In this document: in pieces, positions 49,955 through 60,702 of the stretch
Numbering within the stretch: position 1 is the first letter of the stretch
Layout of the letters: each line of letters starts with the position of its first letter
Source of the DNA: Caenorhabditis remanei
Taxonomy: Eukaryota; Nematoda; Chromadorea; Rhabditida; Rhabditidae
Direction: 5' to 3'
Length of the DNA stretch: 64,000 nt
Assembly (NCBI RefSeq): GCF_010183535.1
Contig: NC_071331.1
Location: forward strand, 15,996,001-16,060,000
Program-made: the position numbers and the translations under genes
Notes under the pieces: model-generated
What the model saw: only the letters and a program-made list of their open reading frames with translations
Database searches by the model: none
What the model was told of the DNA's origin: nothing

Positions 49955-51679
49955 ATGGCTCCTAGTAAAGGAGATACCATAAAATATACATCACTGATAG
50001 TTCTGGTAGTCCAGAACTGCTCACTGGTGCTTTTCATGCGATATGCGATGACCAAGGACAGAGCGAAGTTCTTGAAGGTGGTTAAAAAAAAAATTACTCA
50101 TGTCTGAACGCTATATTTTTCAGACTATCACAGTCTTCTTCGGAGAAATTTTCAAATGCACAGTGAGTCTTCTGCTGGCGTGTGTGGAGGAGAAGAGTCT
50201 TGTCAAGTTAGTTTATAATAAAATAAAATTATATTCACGTTTTGGCTTCAACGCTTTCCTTTCAGAGGCCTGAAACGTATCCATCACGAATTCTTCGTCA
50301 ACTGGAAAGACACTTTGAAAGTATTAGTGCCAGCTGCGATATATACCGTCCAAAACTTCCTTCTCTACGTGGCAGTCGACAATCTTCCAGCTGCCACTTA
50401 CATGGTCACATATCAGTTGAAAATTTTAACGACAGCTGGATTCACTGTCCTTGTTCTTAAGCGTCGTCTGTCAGTTCAACAATGGATTTCTTTATTAGTT
50501 CTCTTCGCTGGAGTCGTTGTTGTTCAATATGTAAGAATTTATTTTTTAAACAGTCATCTTTATGAATGTTTCAGGATCAAAAGATGTCGAATGAGCGCGA
50601 GGCTGCTGCTCGTGCCAATATCTCCACCACCGTTGCTCCATCCACAGTACCTCCGTTCTCAAACTTAACTTCCACTCTGGCGACTGTTGTCACAACAGCT
50701 TCAACTCCCGGTATAACAGAAAATTCCATCCTGGGTGAGCATTAAATCAAATGAAATAACGTTATCATTTTTATGTATTCCAGGATTCATTGCCGTTCTC
50801 ATAGCATGTGTGCTCTCTGGGTTCGCTGGAATATACTTCGAGAAGATTCTGAAAGGTCAGTTTTTATCAATTAGATGTCAGAATGGTACTTCCCCTAATC
50901 AGAACTGCCTGAAACAAAACTGGTACAAATCAGAACTGTATCCGAAATATAACTACCCAAATCAGAACTGCCCAGGTCGGAACTGCTACGAATCAGAACC
51001 GTCCAATCCAGGTCTAATGGCTAAATATAATGTTAAATTATATTTTGTTCGGTTCTTATTCGTACCAGTTCTGACCCGGGCAATTCTAATTCGGATCAGC
51101 ACAGTCAGAATATCACAAAGTTTATTCAGGTTCAAACGTGTCTATCTGGATCAGAAACATACAACTTGCTCTTCCATCCATTTTCTTCGCATTTTTGTTC
51201 GCATCGGTAATTTATCAATCGACATTCAAACTGATCATATTTCCTATTCAGGTCAAAGACAATTCCAGTCTTTATGCTGATGGAGTGAATCCAGTGAGCA
51301 TTTGGGATAACATGTTGCAAGGATTCGATTGGGCTGTGTGGGTTACTGTCGCTGTCAATGCATTCGGAGGACTCGTCGTAGCTGTCGTGATTAAATACGC
51401 CGATAACATATTGAAAGCGTTTGCAACATCCCTCGCCATTGTTCTCAATTGTATCGCTGCTTACTTCTTATTCAATTTCCGTCCAACTATCCTTTTCCTT
51501 GTCGGAGCATCTGGAGTTATTGCAGCTGTTTTCGCGTACAGTCTTTATCCATACAAGTGAGTTTTTCTGCATTTGTGTTCAGAATATGGTTGATTTTTTT
51601 CAGAGCTTCTCATCAAGCGTTACCAACGGATGCACCCAAAGAGACTGAACTTCAGCCACTGGAAACCAACAAAGCATGA
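49955..51679 (+). CDS. SLC35A-type nucleotide-sugar transporter, copy 2, nstp-5-like
   Basis: Exons: 49955-50077, 50124-50206, 50266-50530, 50575-50734, 50784-50855, 51130-51206, 51252-51556, 51604-51679; 1,161 nt, 386 aa. Motifs: [65 protein letters not shown] and [19 protein letters not shown]. Between two central helices it has a Ser/Thr-rich loop ([15 protein letters not shown] and following) with possible N-glycosylation sites, absent from copy 1. It directly precedes the gcy-18-like gene, as C. elegans ZK896.9 (nstp-5) does as I remember; that protein was reported to carry several UDP-sugars. Copy 2 is therefore the more likely orthologue. Confidence 0.9.
50880..51086. repeat. Repeat insertion with a 31-bp period in transporter intron
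   Basis: Inside intron 50856-51129. The motif atcagaac(t/c)g starts at 50898, 50929, 50961 and 50992, a spacing of 31, 32 and 31 bases. On the right side the opposite orientation appears (cgtaccagttctgaccc near 51060). The same motifs make the element at 1974-2086 in unc-31, so a shared mobile family is likely. Confidence 0.65.
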
Positions 51680-51834
51680 ATAGTATTATTTGCCAATTAA
51701 TAACGTCAAAAATTGTTTTATATCATATATCTCTTGTTCTATGTCATTATCAATGTTTATAGTCAAAGTTTATTGCAAAGATTGTTCGGTCCTTTCCAAA
51801 TTCCCCCGGGTTTTGTTGTTCACATTGTTTTCCT

Positions 51835-51840
51835 AATAAA
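51835..51840 (+). terminator. poly(A) signal candidate of transporter copy 2
   Basis: AATAAA about 155 bases after the stop at 51679. It is the first exact match in the 3' flank. Confidence 0.4.
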
Positions 51841-52359
51841 GCCGAAGTATTGCGCAAGGACGCTTACGAAATAGGAAATTCTACTAAATTTTATCAAAAT
51901 ATACTAAAGACTGATACGAATCCGTGTCTGAGCCTTCAATAATCCTACGCTGTCATCCATTTTCAAGAATTATTCCTCTCATCATATCGTTGGCGTAATG
52001 GAAGTATAATTCGAATAATGATACAGAAACAAAATTTTAATGAGACAATTAGCGAAGTCTAAATTGTCTGAATAACATGAAGCAAGGACCATCTTAATGA
52101 AAGTTTTCTAGTTTTTAGGAGTTTCGAAATATAAATTTGTATTTCAAAACAATTATTCATCTCTGTAAATCCAAAGATTTTCTCAAAATACGTCGTATCG
52201 GAAAACTAATCAAACTAATGCACATCTCAAAGATAATCTGGGATGTTTGACGTAAAATACGGATACAAATAAGAAGGATACGGTGTCTAAGCGGATGGCG
52301 AGCGTCGTCGAGATATCCAGAAGAATTCATTCAAAGACAGAAGCTGTCGGCAAGTAACC
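51841..52359 (+). promoter_or_regulatory. Compact upstream region of the guanylyl cyclase gene
   Basis: Only about 520 bases separate the likely end of the transporter transcript from the cyclase ATG. It is AT-rich. TAATCC at 51940-51945 fits the Otx-type core bound by TTX-1, which is known to drive AFD cyclase genes in C. elegans. One hexamer is weak evidence. Confidence 0.35.
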
Positions 52360-55300
52360 ATGCTGAAATTGTCTGTTTTTATTCTACTTCTCTTTGATGT
52401 TTCTATTCGTTTTTCGAATTCCGTCGAAGAAGTTCCGGAATTGAAAGAAAATGGAGAGAAATCATCGTATACTCAATTCGATTCTGGAACGAAATTAGAA
52501 GTGAATCGAGAACACAAAAGAGTTATCAAAATTGGACACATCGGAGCAACTGGAGTGATGCCAAACGATGCGAGAATTCTGAATATCAGTAAGGAAAGTC
52601 TGATTGAAGAAGGACTTGTTGGAGATGATATTGAGTTTGAGTGAGTTTGAATCAGTTAGAAAACGAGAAAAGGTAATGGATGAAACTGGCGATTTAGGAT
52701 AGTATCAAGACAGGCTTGCAGTGAGAGTTTTGAGGGAGTTGCAGTTGCTGCAGAACTGTATCATGTACATCAGGTCAGAGCCTTTATTGGACCGTACTGT
52801 GCAGCAGGTTTTCATTTTCCCCTTATTGATCCTTATCTGTTTTTATTTGGTTTCAGAATTGGAAGCCGTCACCAAAATGGCGACGTTCTGGAATATTCCA
52901 ATCATTTCATATTCAAGTGTTCCTAACGCAGTTTCAGGTAAAATAAATGAAAGAAATCTTCAAAATTGTGAATTATAGACAGAAGTGTGTACAAAACGTT
53001 GGCAAGAGTTTCTTCGAAGAATACAAATTCAATTGCTGAGGCGACAATTGCTCTACTTCAGCATTATAAATGGTTGAAGGTAGCCAAAAAAAAATTAAAA
53101 AGTACAAAAAGTTATTTTTGTAGGTGGCAATTGCCACGAATACAGGAAGTACTGCATTCGAAAGAGTTTCTATATTCGAGGAGATAATGCATCGAGTTGG
53201 AATAACTGTTGTAAAGAAAATAATGTTTGACGAGAATACTGATGCGAATGAAATGGTTAATTCTGGAATGCTTGGTGATCTGGCTAGTAATGCAAGAAGT
53301 TTGTGAACTATTTCAGCCTTCTCCTTCCCCCAATTTGTCATTTTCAGTTGTCCTTTGTCTGTTTTCATCTACAAAAGAACTCTCAAAAGAATTCATGCAG
53401 GCCACTTACACTTTGGGAATGAATAATGCTGAGTATGCATATATAATTCCATGGCTTCAAAGTGGAACAAAAGATTCGACTCCGTGGATTGGAGCAGATG
53501 GAGAAATGCTTCAGAGAGTTAAAGATCACTATGCGAATGCTATAATTGTGGATGATGTCAATGGATTTGACGATACTATTGTCAGTTCATTTGTCGAGAA
53601 AATCGAGAAACATGGACTTCAGAAAAATGATATTGATACGGTAATTCATAAAAAGGTGAAGATTCTTTCGAGAAATGTCTGAATTTCAGTCAAATATAAA
53701 CGGATATCTTCACCTTTTTGATTCTCTGAAACTGTATGCGCTGGCAATTCGGAAAGTTTTGAATGAAACTGGAAATGAAGCATTTGTGACCAATGGACAG
53801 TACATCTGGAATCGAATGAGACGAATGAGTTTTGAAGGTCACGTCTTCTGAATTCACTCCTCAGTCTCAATCTCCTAATTTTCAGGTGTTGTGAGTCGTG
53901 CCAGTTCAGAAGAAAACAAAGATGCTGGAGCAATTGGTACTGTATTAATGGATGACGTGGCCGATCGTGCTCCTATTTTCTCAGCATTTTTCATATCTCC
54001 AAATCGAGATAAAGTGATGAAAATGGTGAATATGGAGAGTGAGTTGATTGGAAATTGTGATGGATTGAAGAACAAAAGTGGATGTTTCCAACTTGTAAGA
54101 TTTCAGTGGTTTCTGGTCTGAAAAAGAAGGAGAATTGTTTCAGAAAATCAATGATGTAATATCTGGTTTCTGGCCGAGTGAAGATGGTTTAATGCCTTTG
54201 GATGAACCTGTTTGTGGATATCGTGGACAAAGGTCGTACTCTAATCTGATTATTGGTGATAACTTCATTTCGAAAATTTCAGATGCAGTTATCTTTTGGA
54301 AATCAGTGTCGGATCTCTGATTATTCTTTTGATAATCATATCTGTGATATTCTTTTTCCTCTTCCGATACTGGTAAGTCGTGAATTCAATCTTTTCTAAT
54401 TTAAATACTTGATCATTTCAGTGAAAACCGACAATTGGAGAAAATGCCTTGGCGTATTTTCCATAACGATTTACAATTTATTGACGAAGAACAAGTCCGT
54501 TCAATGATGTCAGTTGGATCAGTTACAACTAAGTTGAGTAATATGAAAACTGGACAAAAACAACACGCAATTATTGGAGTGAATACTCATACAACTTATC
54601 ATAAATATCCACAAAGAAGGCCAATTAAATTTGTGAAAGAGGACATGCAGTTGCTGACTCAGATGAAACAAGCTGTTCATGACAATTTGAATCCATTCTT
54701 GGGAGTTGCTTTCAATGAAAAAGAAGAGATGCTTGTACTTTGGAAGTTCTGTAGCAGAGGAACAATTCAAGATATCATTTATAATATGAACGTAGTTCTT
54801 GATGAGAAGTTCCATGGTGCATTCGTCAGAGATATCACTTTGGTGAGTTGAGAACCATTCGCCAGATTTCAGGTCCAATTTAAAAATGTATCATTTTAAT
54901 GTTGTGAGGTTTACTTAATTATAACATCTACAACTGAAAGTTCAGAAAAGTCGGTGGTTCTCAGGGTCTCGAATATCTTCATGCTTCACCAATTGGATAT
55001 CATGGATCACTCACTCCATGGTGTTGCCTTATTGATAGAAATTGGATGGTCAAGTTGTCGGATTACGGTATTGCAAATCCATTGGAACGTTGGGAAAAAC
55101 AAGGAGCAATTAATATTACTGCAGTAAAGGATTCAGATGACAAAAGTCAAGCTTCTCAGACGACTTGTATGAGAAGATAATAATATAGGCTTTAAAAGGA
55201 ATTACTTTTTTCAGCAATTCTCTACATGGCTCCTGAACTTCTGAAGAATCGAGAGACAAATAAAAGAAGAGGAATGGATCAATCATGGGTGAAACAGTCA

Positions 55301-56452
55301 ATGGCAAGAAGACAAGCTGGAGATATTTATTCATTTGGAATGGTCATGTATGAGATTTTATTCAGAAGTTTACCATTCCGAGACAATGTTAATATCAACG
55401 GTAACAATGAGGTTAAATAATTTCTCTATGTTTTCTTGAACAGAACTGATCGATTATTTGGCCGACGGATCGAAGCAAGTGACGCCTGAAATTCAAAATC
55501 AAATGGGTCTCCATCCAGATTTAAATGCTCTTCTCAGAGATTGTTGGAGCGATAATCCGGAGATCCGCCCATCGATTCGAAGAGTTAGACTAAACACCGA
55601 AATGGTTTTGAAAACGTAAGCTATTTCAAAATAAACTTTTGACAATACTTTTGTTTTAGAAAAGGAAGTTTGGTTGATCAAATGATGAAAATGATGGAGC
55701 AATACGCGAATAATTTGGAGAAATTAGTTGCGGAGAGAACTGGAATGTTGGAAGAAGCGAATGTTCGTGCTGATCAATTATTGACTCAACTTCTTCCTGC
55801 ATACGTGGCAAATGAGCTAAAAATGGGAAGATCTGTTCCACCAAAACTCTACACATCCGCTACTATTCTCTTCTCGGATATCGTTGGTTTCACTACAATT
55901 TGTTCAGGATCAAGTCCCATTGAAGTGGTTACAATGCTCAACGGATTATACACAGGATTCGATGAATGTATTACTCGAAACAAGAGTTACAAAGTGGAGA
56001 CTATTGGTGACGCCTACATGGTTGTATCTGGAATTCCAGAAGAAAACGGAAACGAGCACTCGAAGAATATTGCCAATACTGCATTGGACATGCGTCAGTA
56101 CTTGACTGGATATCAAATTCCACATCGTCAATCTCATCGTGTTCGTTGTCGTTGGGGATTCCATACTGGGTCAGTTGCTGCTGGAGTTGTTGGATTGACA
56201 TCACCTCGTTATTGTCTATTCGGTGATACTGTAAACGTGGCATCTCGAATGGAATCAACTGGAACACCCGGAATGATTCAAATGAGTGAAGATGCTCACA
56301 GTCATATTCGTTCATATCATCCCGTTTTCTCATGCACAAAACGTGGAGAAGTTCAAGTCAAAGGAAAGGGAACATGCAGTACTTTCTGGTTGGAGGATCG
56401 TGTTGGCGATAAATCGACTACAAACTACATTAACAACGCTGAAGGCGTTTAA
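52360..56452 (+). CDS. gcy-18: Receptor-type guanylyl cyclase, probable GCY-18 orthologue
   Basis: Exons: 52360-52640, 52698-52807, 52857-52937, 52979-53079, 53124-53298, 53348-53640, 53690-53837, 53886-54094, 54144-54232, 54283-54372, 54422-54842, 54965-55166, 55215-55400, 55444-55615, 55660-56452; 3,351 nt, 1,116 aa. Converts GTP to cGMP at the sensory membrane. Order: signal peptide ([16 protein letters not shown]); ligand-binding-type ectodomain ([22 protein letters not shown]); one TM ([17 protein letters not shown], about residue 640); kinase homology domain; dimerization coiled coil ([23 protein letters not shown]); catalytic cyclase domain ([46 protein letters not shown]). The kinase-like domain has HGSL and SDYG in place of HRD and DFG, so it should be catalytically dead, as is usual here. 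In C. elegans gcy-18 acts in AFD thermosensation with gcy-8 and gcy-23. The name rests on remembered neighbours (transporter, lectins). Confidence 0.9.
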
Positions 56453-57178
56453 AAAAGAACATATATCAGTGCCGCACAGTTTTTATAATTATGATCTACC
56501 GAAATTGAAAAATAGAACAACTTTTAAAAGTTCGGTGGAGCACAATTGTAAAGACTGTGCCGCTTCGATAGCTTCAAAATAATCGCAAATTTCTTCATCT
56601 CATTCATTTGTCACAAACTATTTACTTTGAAAATTCAATTCAATAAATATATTTTATTTGGAAACATTCGGAACCCAGTGATGTGGGCAAACCTCTTCAT
56701 ATTAAAATGATAGAAAATATCCAGTAACCAACCCAGTAACTAGGTCAAGAACTGAATCAAATCGCGAGTGGAGACGGATGATCACATATTCGACTAGCAC
56801 AAATGATGTATCTATTTTCCGAAATGAATTATATGTGAGCAAGACAAAATTAAAATGTTGGAAATTCTAAAAGGTTTTTGTATTGAAAAGTAAATATGTT
56901 TTTCCTCATTAATTCATGTTGAAAATTGTGATAGTAAGTCATTTCTATGTCATCATTAATAATGAATTTGAGTCACAATTCGTGATAAATGTGACCTTCT
57001 TTCGATTCAAAATGACGTCCATGGACCTTTCCATATTGGGCGTGAAAGCGGAAAAGACAAAACTCTTATCTATCTCTTATCACAGACAGCTATAAAAAAT
57101 AAAATAAAATGTCATACGAACATTATCAAAAACCGCAAGCAGCACCAGGAAACGACTCTTCAAGATCATTTTAACATA
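56453..57178. other. Cyclase 3' UTR and lectin promoter
   Basis: AATAAA at 56642-56647 is a likely poly(A) signal for the cyclase. The rest is AT-rich; the last 100 bases should contain the lectin promoter, with a TATA-like tataaaaaataaaat near 57090. No other gene. Confidence 0.5.
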
Positions 57179-59105
57179 ATGATTCTTTCCCTTTCACTTT
57201 TTATTCTTGGATTTATTGGACTATCGGAAACAGCCACTTGTAGATATCCTCACGAGAAATTCATCGGAAAAAGGTAAAGGTTTTCTAAAGTTTTAAAATA
57301 GTTTATTGAAATTCCTTTTTGTGTTTTGTCATAAAATCTGTGGTCAAATACGGAGTATAACTCTGTGTGACTTCAGTTTGCCAATCGTATTCATATTTCA
57401 ATGAAATTTCAGATGTTATTCATTTGTCTCAAAACGTCATCCATATGCAGCTGCTGAGGAATATTGCCACAGTCATGGATATGCTTTAGCCACCGTCGAT
57501 ACTGCTATCACTGCAAATTTTTTGGCCTGTAAGTACTTATTATTAATAATATTTTATAAAAGTTTTCATATTTTCAGCCACTGCCGTTACAGAATTCGGT
57601 TCGAACAATGGACAATTCTGGATAGGTTTATCCAGAAAGAAGGATTATTCGTTATTCTACTGGGATGACGGAACCAATGTTGCATATACTAATTTCGAAG
57701 CAGGATTCCCAAATACAAAGGATTATGTTGCTGAAAATGTGAGAAATGGTAGATGGCAGACACTTGCGGAACACAAAGAACTGGAATTCGTTTGCTCATA
57801 TGACCCATTAGCAACAACAACTCCTGCCCCAACTACAACTCCAACTACAGTCAAAACTACAACTGTTACTACAACTACAACTGTCAAAAAGACGACAGCA
57901 ACTACGATGACAACTCCAAAACCAACTACAACAGTTTCCACAACTACCACAACTACAGTACCTCCAACGACAACAGAGAAGGCGTGTCCTCGTGGATTTA
58001 CTTTATTCGAACCAACTCAAAAATGCTACATTGTGGTGAGGTTTTGATCTTGATTTCTGATTATTATCGAAATAAAAAAGTTCCGACATTTTTCCCCTCT
58101 CGGTGTTTGCGGACTCAAGCCAAAATTATCAAATTTTGGCTTGAGTCCGCAAACACCGAGAGGGGAAAAATGTCGGAACTTTTTTGTTGCGACAATACAT
58201 CCAGGTCAAAGTTGCAAGTTTCTCTGATTGCGTTGGTGGTGGAGTGATAAAATGATAAGAGCAGAAACCATTGTATCAGTTGTCTTCCCACACTAATTGA
58301 CACGTTTTCAGCTGGTCTACGGAAACGATTCGGATTATCCTGTTGTTCCGGTATGTAGAGAAAGTTTGATTTCAAGTGCAAAGTTTATTTTTATTTCAGG
58401 ATGATGCTCCATTCTTGACGAAAGAAAACCAAAGATGTGCCAAGTACGGAGCAACTGTTGCCACGGTTCACTCCTCCGGCCTCAACGATATTCTCAGATG
58501 TGAGTTAATTAAAACTTCTGCAAATATCTCATAACAGTTTTCCCAATTAAGTTCCCAGCTCTCTGAGACATCCTGGAATCTTGACAGCTTACTGTTTCCT
58601 AACTATAGTTACGTCATTTCCATGTGACTTTGAGAAAGACGCTGTTAAAAAATGAGACATTAAACGTTCACAAATCACATGAATTAGATAATTCTCGAAA
58701 ATTCGTAAAAATATTTGTGTTCCTTAAAGAAAAAGTTGATTAAAATGTGTCAAAATGATTAGTGATTTTTGATTTCCATGTAACCATATCAGAGAAAAAC
58801 AACGAATTTCAATTTCAGCTCTGATTTATGAGCGCTTCAATGACACTCGATACGCAACCATTGGTCTTCGTAACATTGACATGAAAACTATTGGAGGAAA
58901 ATGGGCGTGGTTTGATGGATCCGCAACAGATTATCTGAATTTCGGAAATATGTTCCCAAAAACTGGAGATTATATTGCACAGGTACTATTTATCTGAAAG
59001 TTTAAGATATTTATCATAATATTCCAGACATCATCGCAAGGTTTCTGGGTGACGTATACACATACAGCACCGAATGAAGGTGTCGTTTGTTCGGTTGATT
59101 TTTAA
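57179..59105 (+). CDS. Secreted two-domain C-type lectin with Thr-rich linker
   Basis: Exons: 57179-57273, 57413-57528, 57578-58035, 58312-58350, 58400-58499, 58819-58982, 59028-59105; 1,050 nt, 349 aa. Signal peptide (MILSLSLFILGFIGLSETAT). CTLD 1 (about 21-150) has CYSFVSKRHPYAAAEEYC, FWIGLSRK, YWDDG and FVCSYD. Then a Thr/Pro linker (about 155-205) of TTT, TTP and VKTTT units, a likely O-glycosylated stalk. CTLD 2 (about 208-349) has CPRGFTLF, QKCY, NQRCAKYGATVATVHS, ATIGLR and WAWFDG. Neither domain shows a clear EPN/QPD sugar-specificity motif, so calcium-dependent sugar binding is uncertain. By position it corresponds to the clec genes next to gcy-18 in C. elegans (clec-186 as I recall). 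Intron 58036-58311 contains a perfect inverted repeat. Confidence 0.9.
58074..58185. repeat. Perfect 54-bp inverted repeat with 4-nt loop
   Basis: Arms 58074-58127 and 58132-58185 are exact reverse complements over 54 bases, separated by atca. The arm starts aaaaaagttccgacatttt and ends ggcttgagtc-complementary text (ctcaagccaaaatt). It lies in the lectin intron 58036-58311. RNA from either strand would fold into an uninterrupted 54-bp hairpin. Confidence 0.95.
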
Positions 59106-59164
59106 GTAATGAAAAGCATAAATGAACAATTTTCTATTCTTTGTTTGTAGTTTTAACAAATTGA

Positions 59165-59170
59165 TTTATT
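59165..59170 (-). terminator. poly(A) signal overlapping the minus-strand lectin stop
   Basis: On the minus strand CAATAATAAATC contains the TAA stop and, one base on, AATAAA. The transcript end would then lie in the 63-base gap or just inside the other lectin gene. Confidence 0.5.
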
Positions 59171-60702
59171 ATTGAACATATCCACTGCACACAGAGGGCA
59201 TATAAGTTGAATTGTCAGATGTTTTCCATTTACTATTTGATACTTGTAGAGATACAACAAATTGATTTTGGAACGGATATCCAGGTGTCCAGTTACTGAG
59301 TGTATTAACACTTCCATCTGCCCAATAGAACTTTTTATCATTTTCATCATTTGAATTTTTTCTAAGACTGATCCAGAATGAGCCGTATGTCATTGAAAAT
59401 TTGCTGATTGCTGTAGCTGAAACGATTAAAAATTATAGTTTTCACATATAACTGCGTCGAAACTGACATGTAACAAAGTTGATCTGACTAAAGTCGTCGA
59501 AGATTGCCAATGTTTTTCTTGCTTTTTCACATTCTTGTTTTGCCAAATCATAATTAAGAAGAGTTGGATTGAAGAAGAAACATCTGACATAATTATTTGA
59601 AATTGATAAGAACAACGAGTGGGTGGATGGAGTACCTGTGTCCTAGTAGAAGTTCTGCACCATCACAAATACCAGTCGGAAGTTCTGAAAATTCAAATTC
59701 AAATAGATAACTTTGTGAGAGTGACTGTTTACCACTTGGAACAGGAGTTGTTGGCTGATTTCTGTTTTGTCCTTTCTGATAATAGCAAATGAATGGAAGA
59801 GGAGTTTCTGCCAGAAGAGAAACCCATTTAGTGTCTGCTAGCCGTGCTCCGACATAATCATATCCACTGAATGGAGATCCAGAAAACCAATTCGTATAGT
59901 TAACATCGTGTCCATCATCCCAGATGAGCGTTTTGTTTTCATTGTTTGCGTTTTTTACGTAATGAAGACCAATCCAGAAGTTTCCATAAGTAGCGTGGAA
60001 TTTAGTGGCAGCCGTGGCTGAAATAAAGAAAAGTGCTAGGAGAAGTAGGGAAGTTCAAATTTGAATTGTATTCGTTCATTATGTAAATATTGAAATTGAT
60101 GACACTGAAACATCGGAGAAGATGATTTATAATCGGTTTTTGAAATGGTTGTGACAGATGAAAACACACTTGAAATTACAATTCAGTGCATCGCTTTGTA
60201 GGTCACATATTGTGAAACTCGAATGATGATAGTTCTAGATGTCCAAGTCCATATTCACAGTGTTCTGCGTTCAATTAAGACGGCTCACAAGTAATTTAAA
60301 TTTCTGGCGTAAGAAAGCACTTCAAAAATCAGTCGTTTTCCCATGAAAAATGACAATCAAACTCATAAATAATTGTTACAGTATTCTCTTCACTTATAGT
60401 TTTCTCGTCAAAGGAATACTGTATTAATCTGAATAAAACTTACAAGTAAGCCATCTTCCATCAGCATTCCCTCTGAATCTGACTAAAACTCCTCCTAGTG
60501 AAGCACAATATGCTTGTGCATCCGGGAAATGTAAATGTTGATCCACGAAAGTATAACAGCTGAACTCACAGTATTTATTATTCCAAATGTAGATCAAAAC
60601 TCACTATCCATCGTATTCAGTGTCTCCATAGTTACACGTCACTGTTGAATTGACAATTAGAAATGAGGAAAAGAGGGAAGCAATTAGAAAAAGAAGATTC
60701 AT
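59169..60702 (-). CDS. Secreted two-domain C-type lectin, minus strand
   Basis: Convergent with the preceding lectin; the stop codons are 63 bases apart. The ATG is at 60702-60700; signal peptide MNLLFLIASLFSSFLIVNS, then CNYGDTEYDG. Exons on the minus strand start near 60702, 60563, 60018, 59684, 59585 and 59416 and end with TAA at 59169. CTLD 1: CYTFVDQHLHFPDAQAYC, FWIGLHYVK, IWDDG, YDYVGARLAD, FICYYQ. A short linker (NRNQPTTPVPSG) replaces the long Thr stalk of the neighbour. CTLD 2: GICDGAELLLGHRC, AKQECEKARKTLAIF, FWISLRKN, FYWADGS, NWTPGYPF, ending VCSGYVQ. Roughly 330 aa. Again no clear EPN/QPD triplet. The 400-base intron 1 region (60019-60445) shows no gene. Probably a tandem-duplicated, later inverted relative of the plus-strand lectin (inference). 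Confidence 0.85.

Noticed and set aside
51940..51945. TAATCC as proof of TTX-1 control of the cyclase gene
   Set aside because: A six-base match in AT-rich DNA is expected by chance; mentioned only as a possibility.
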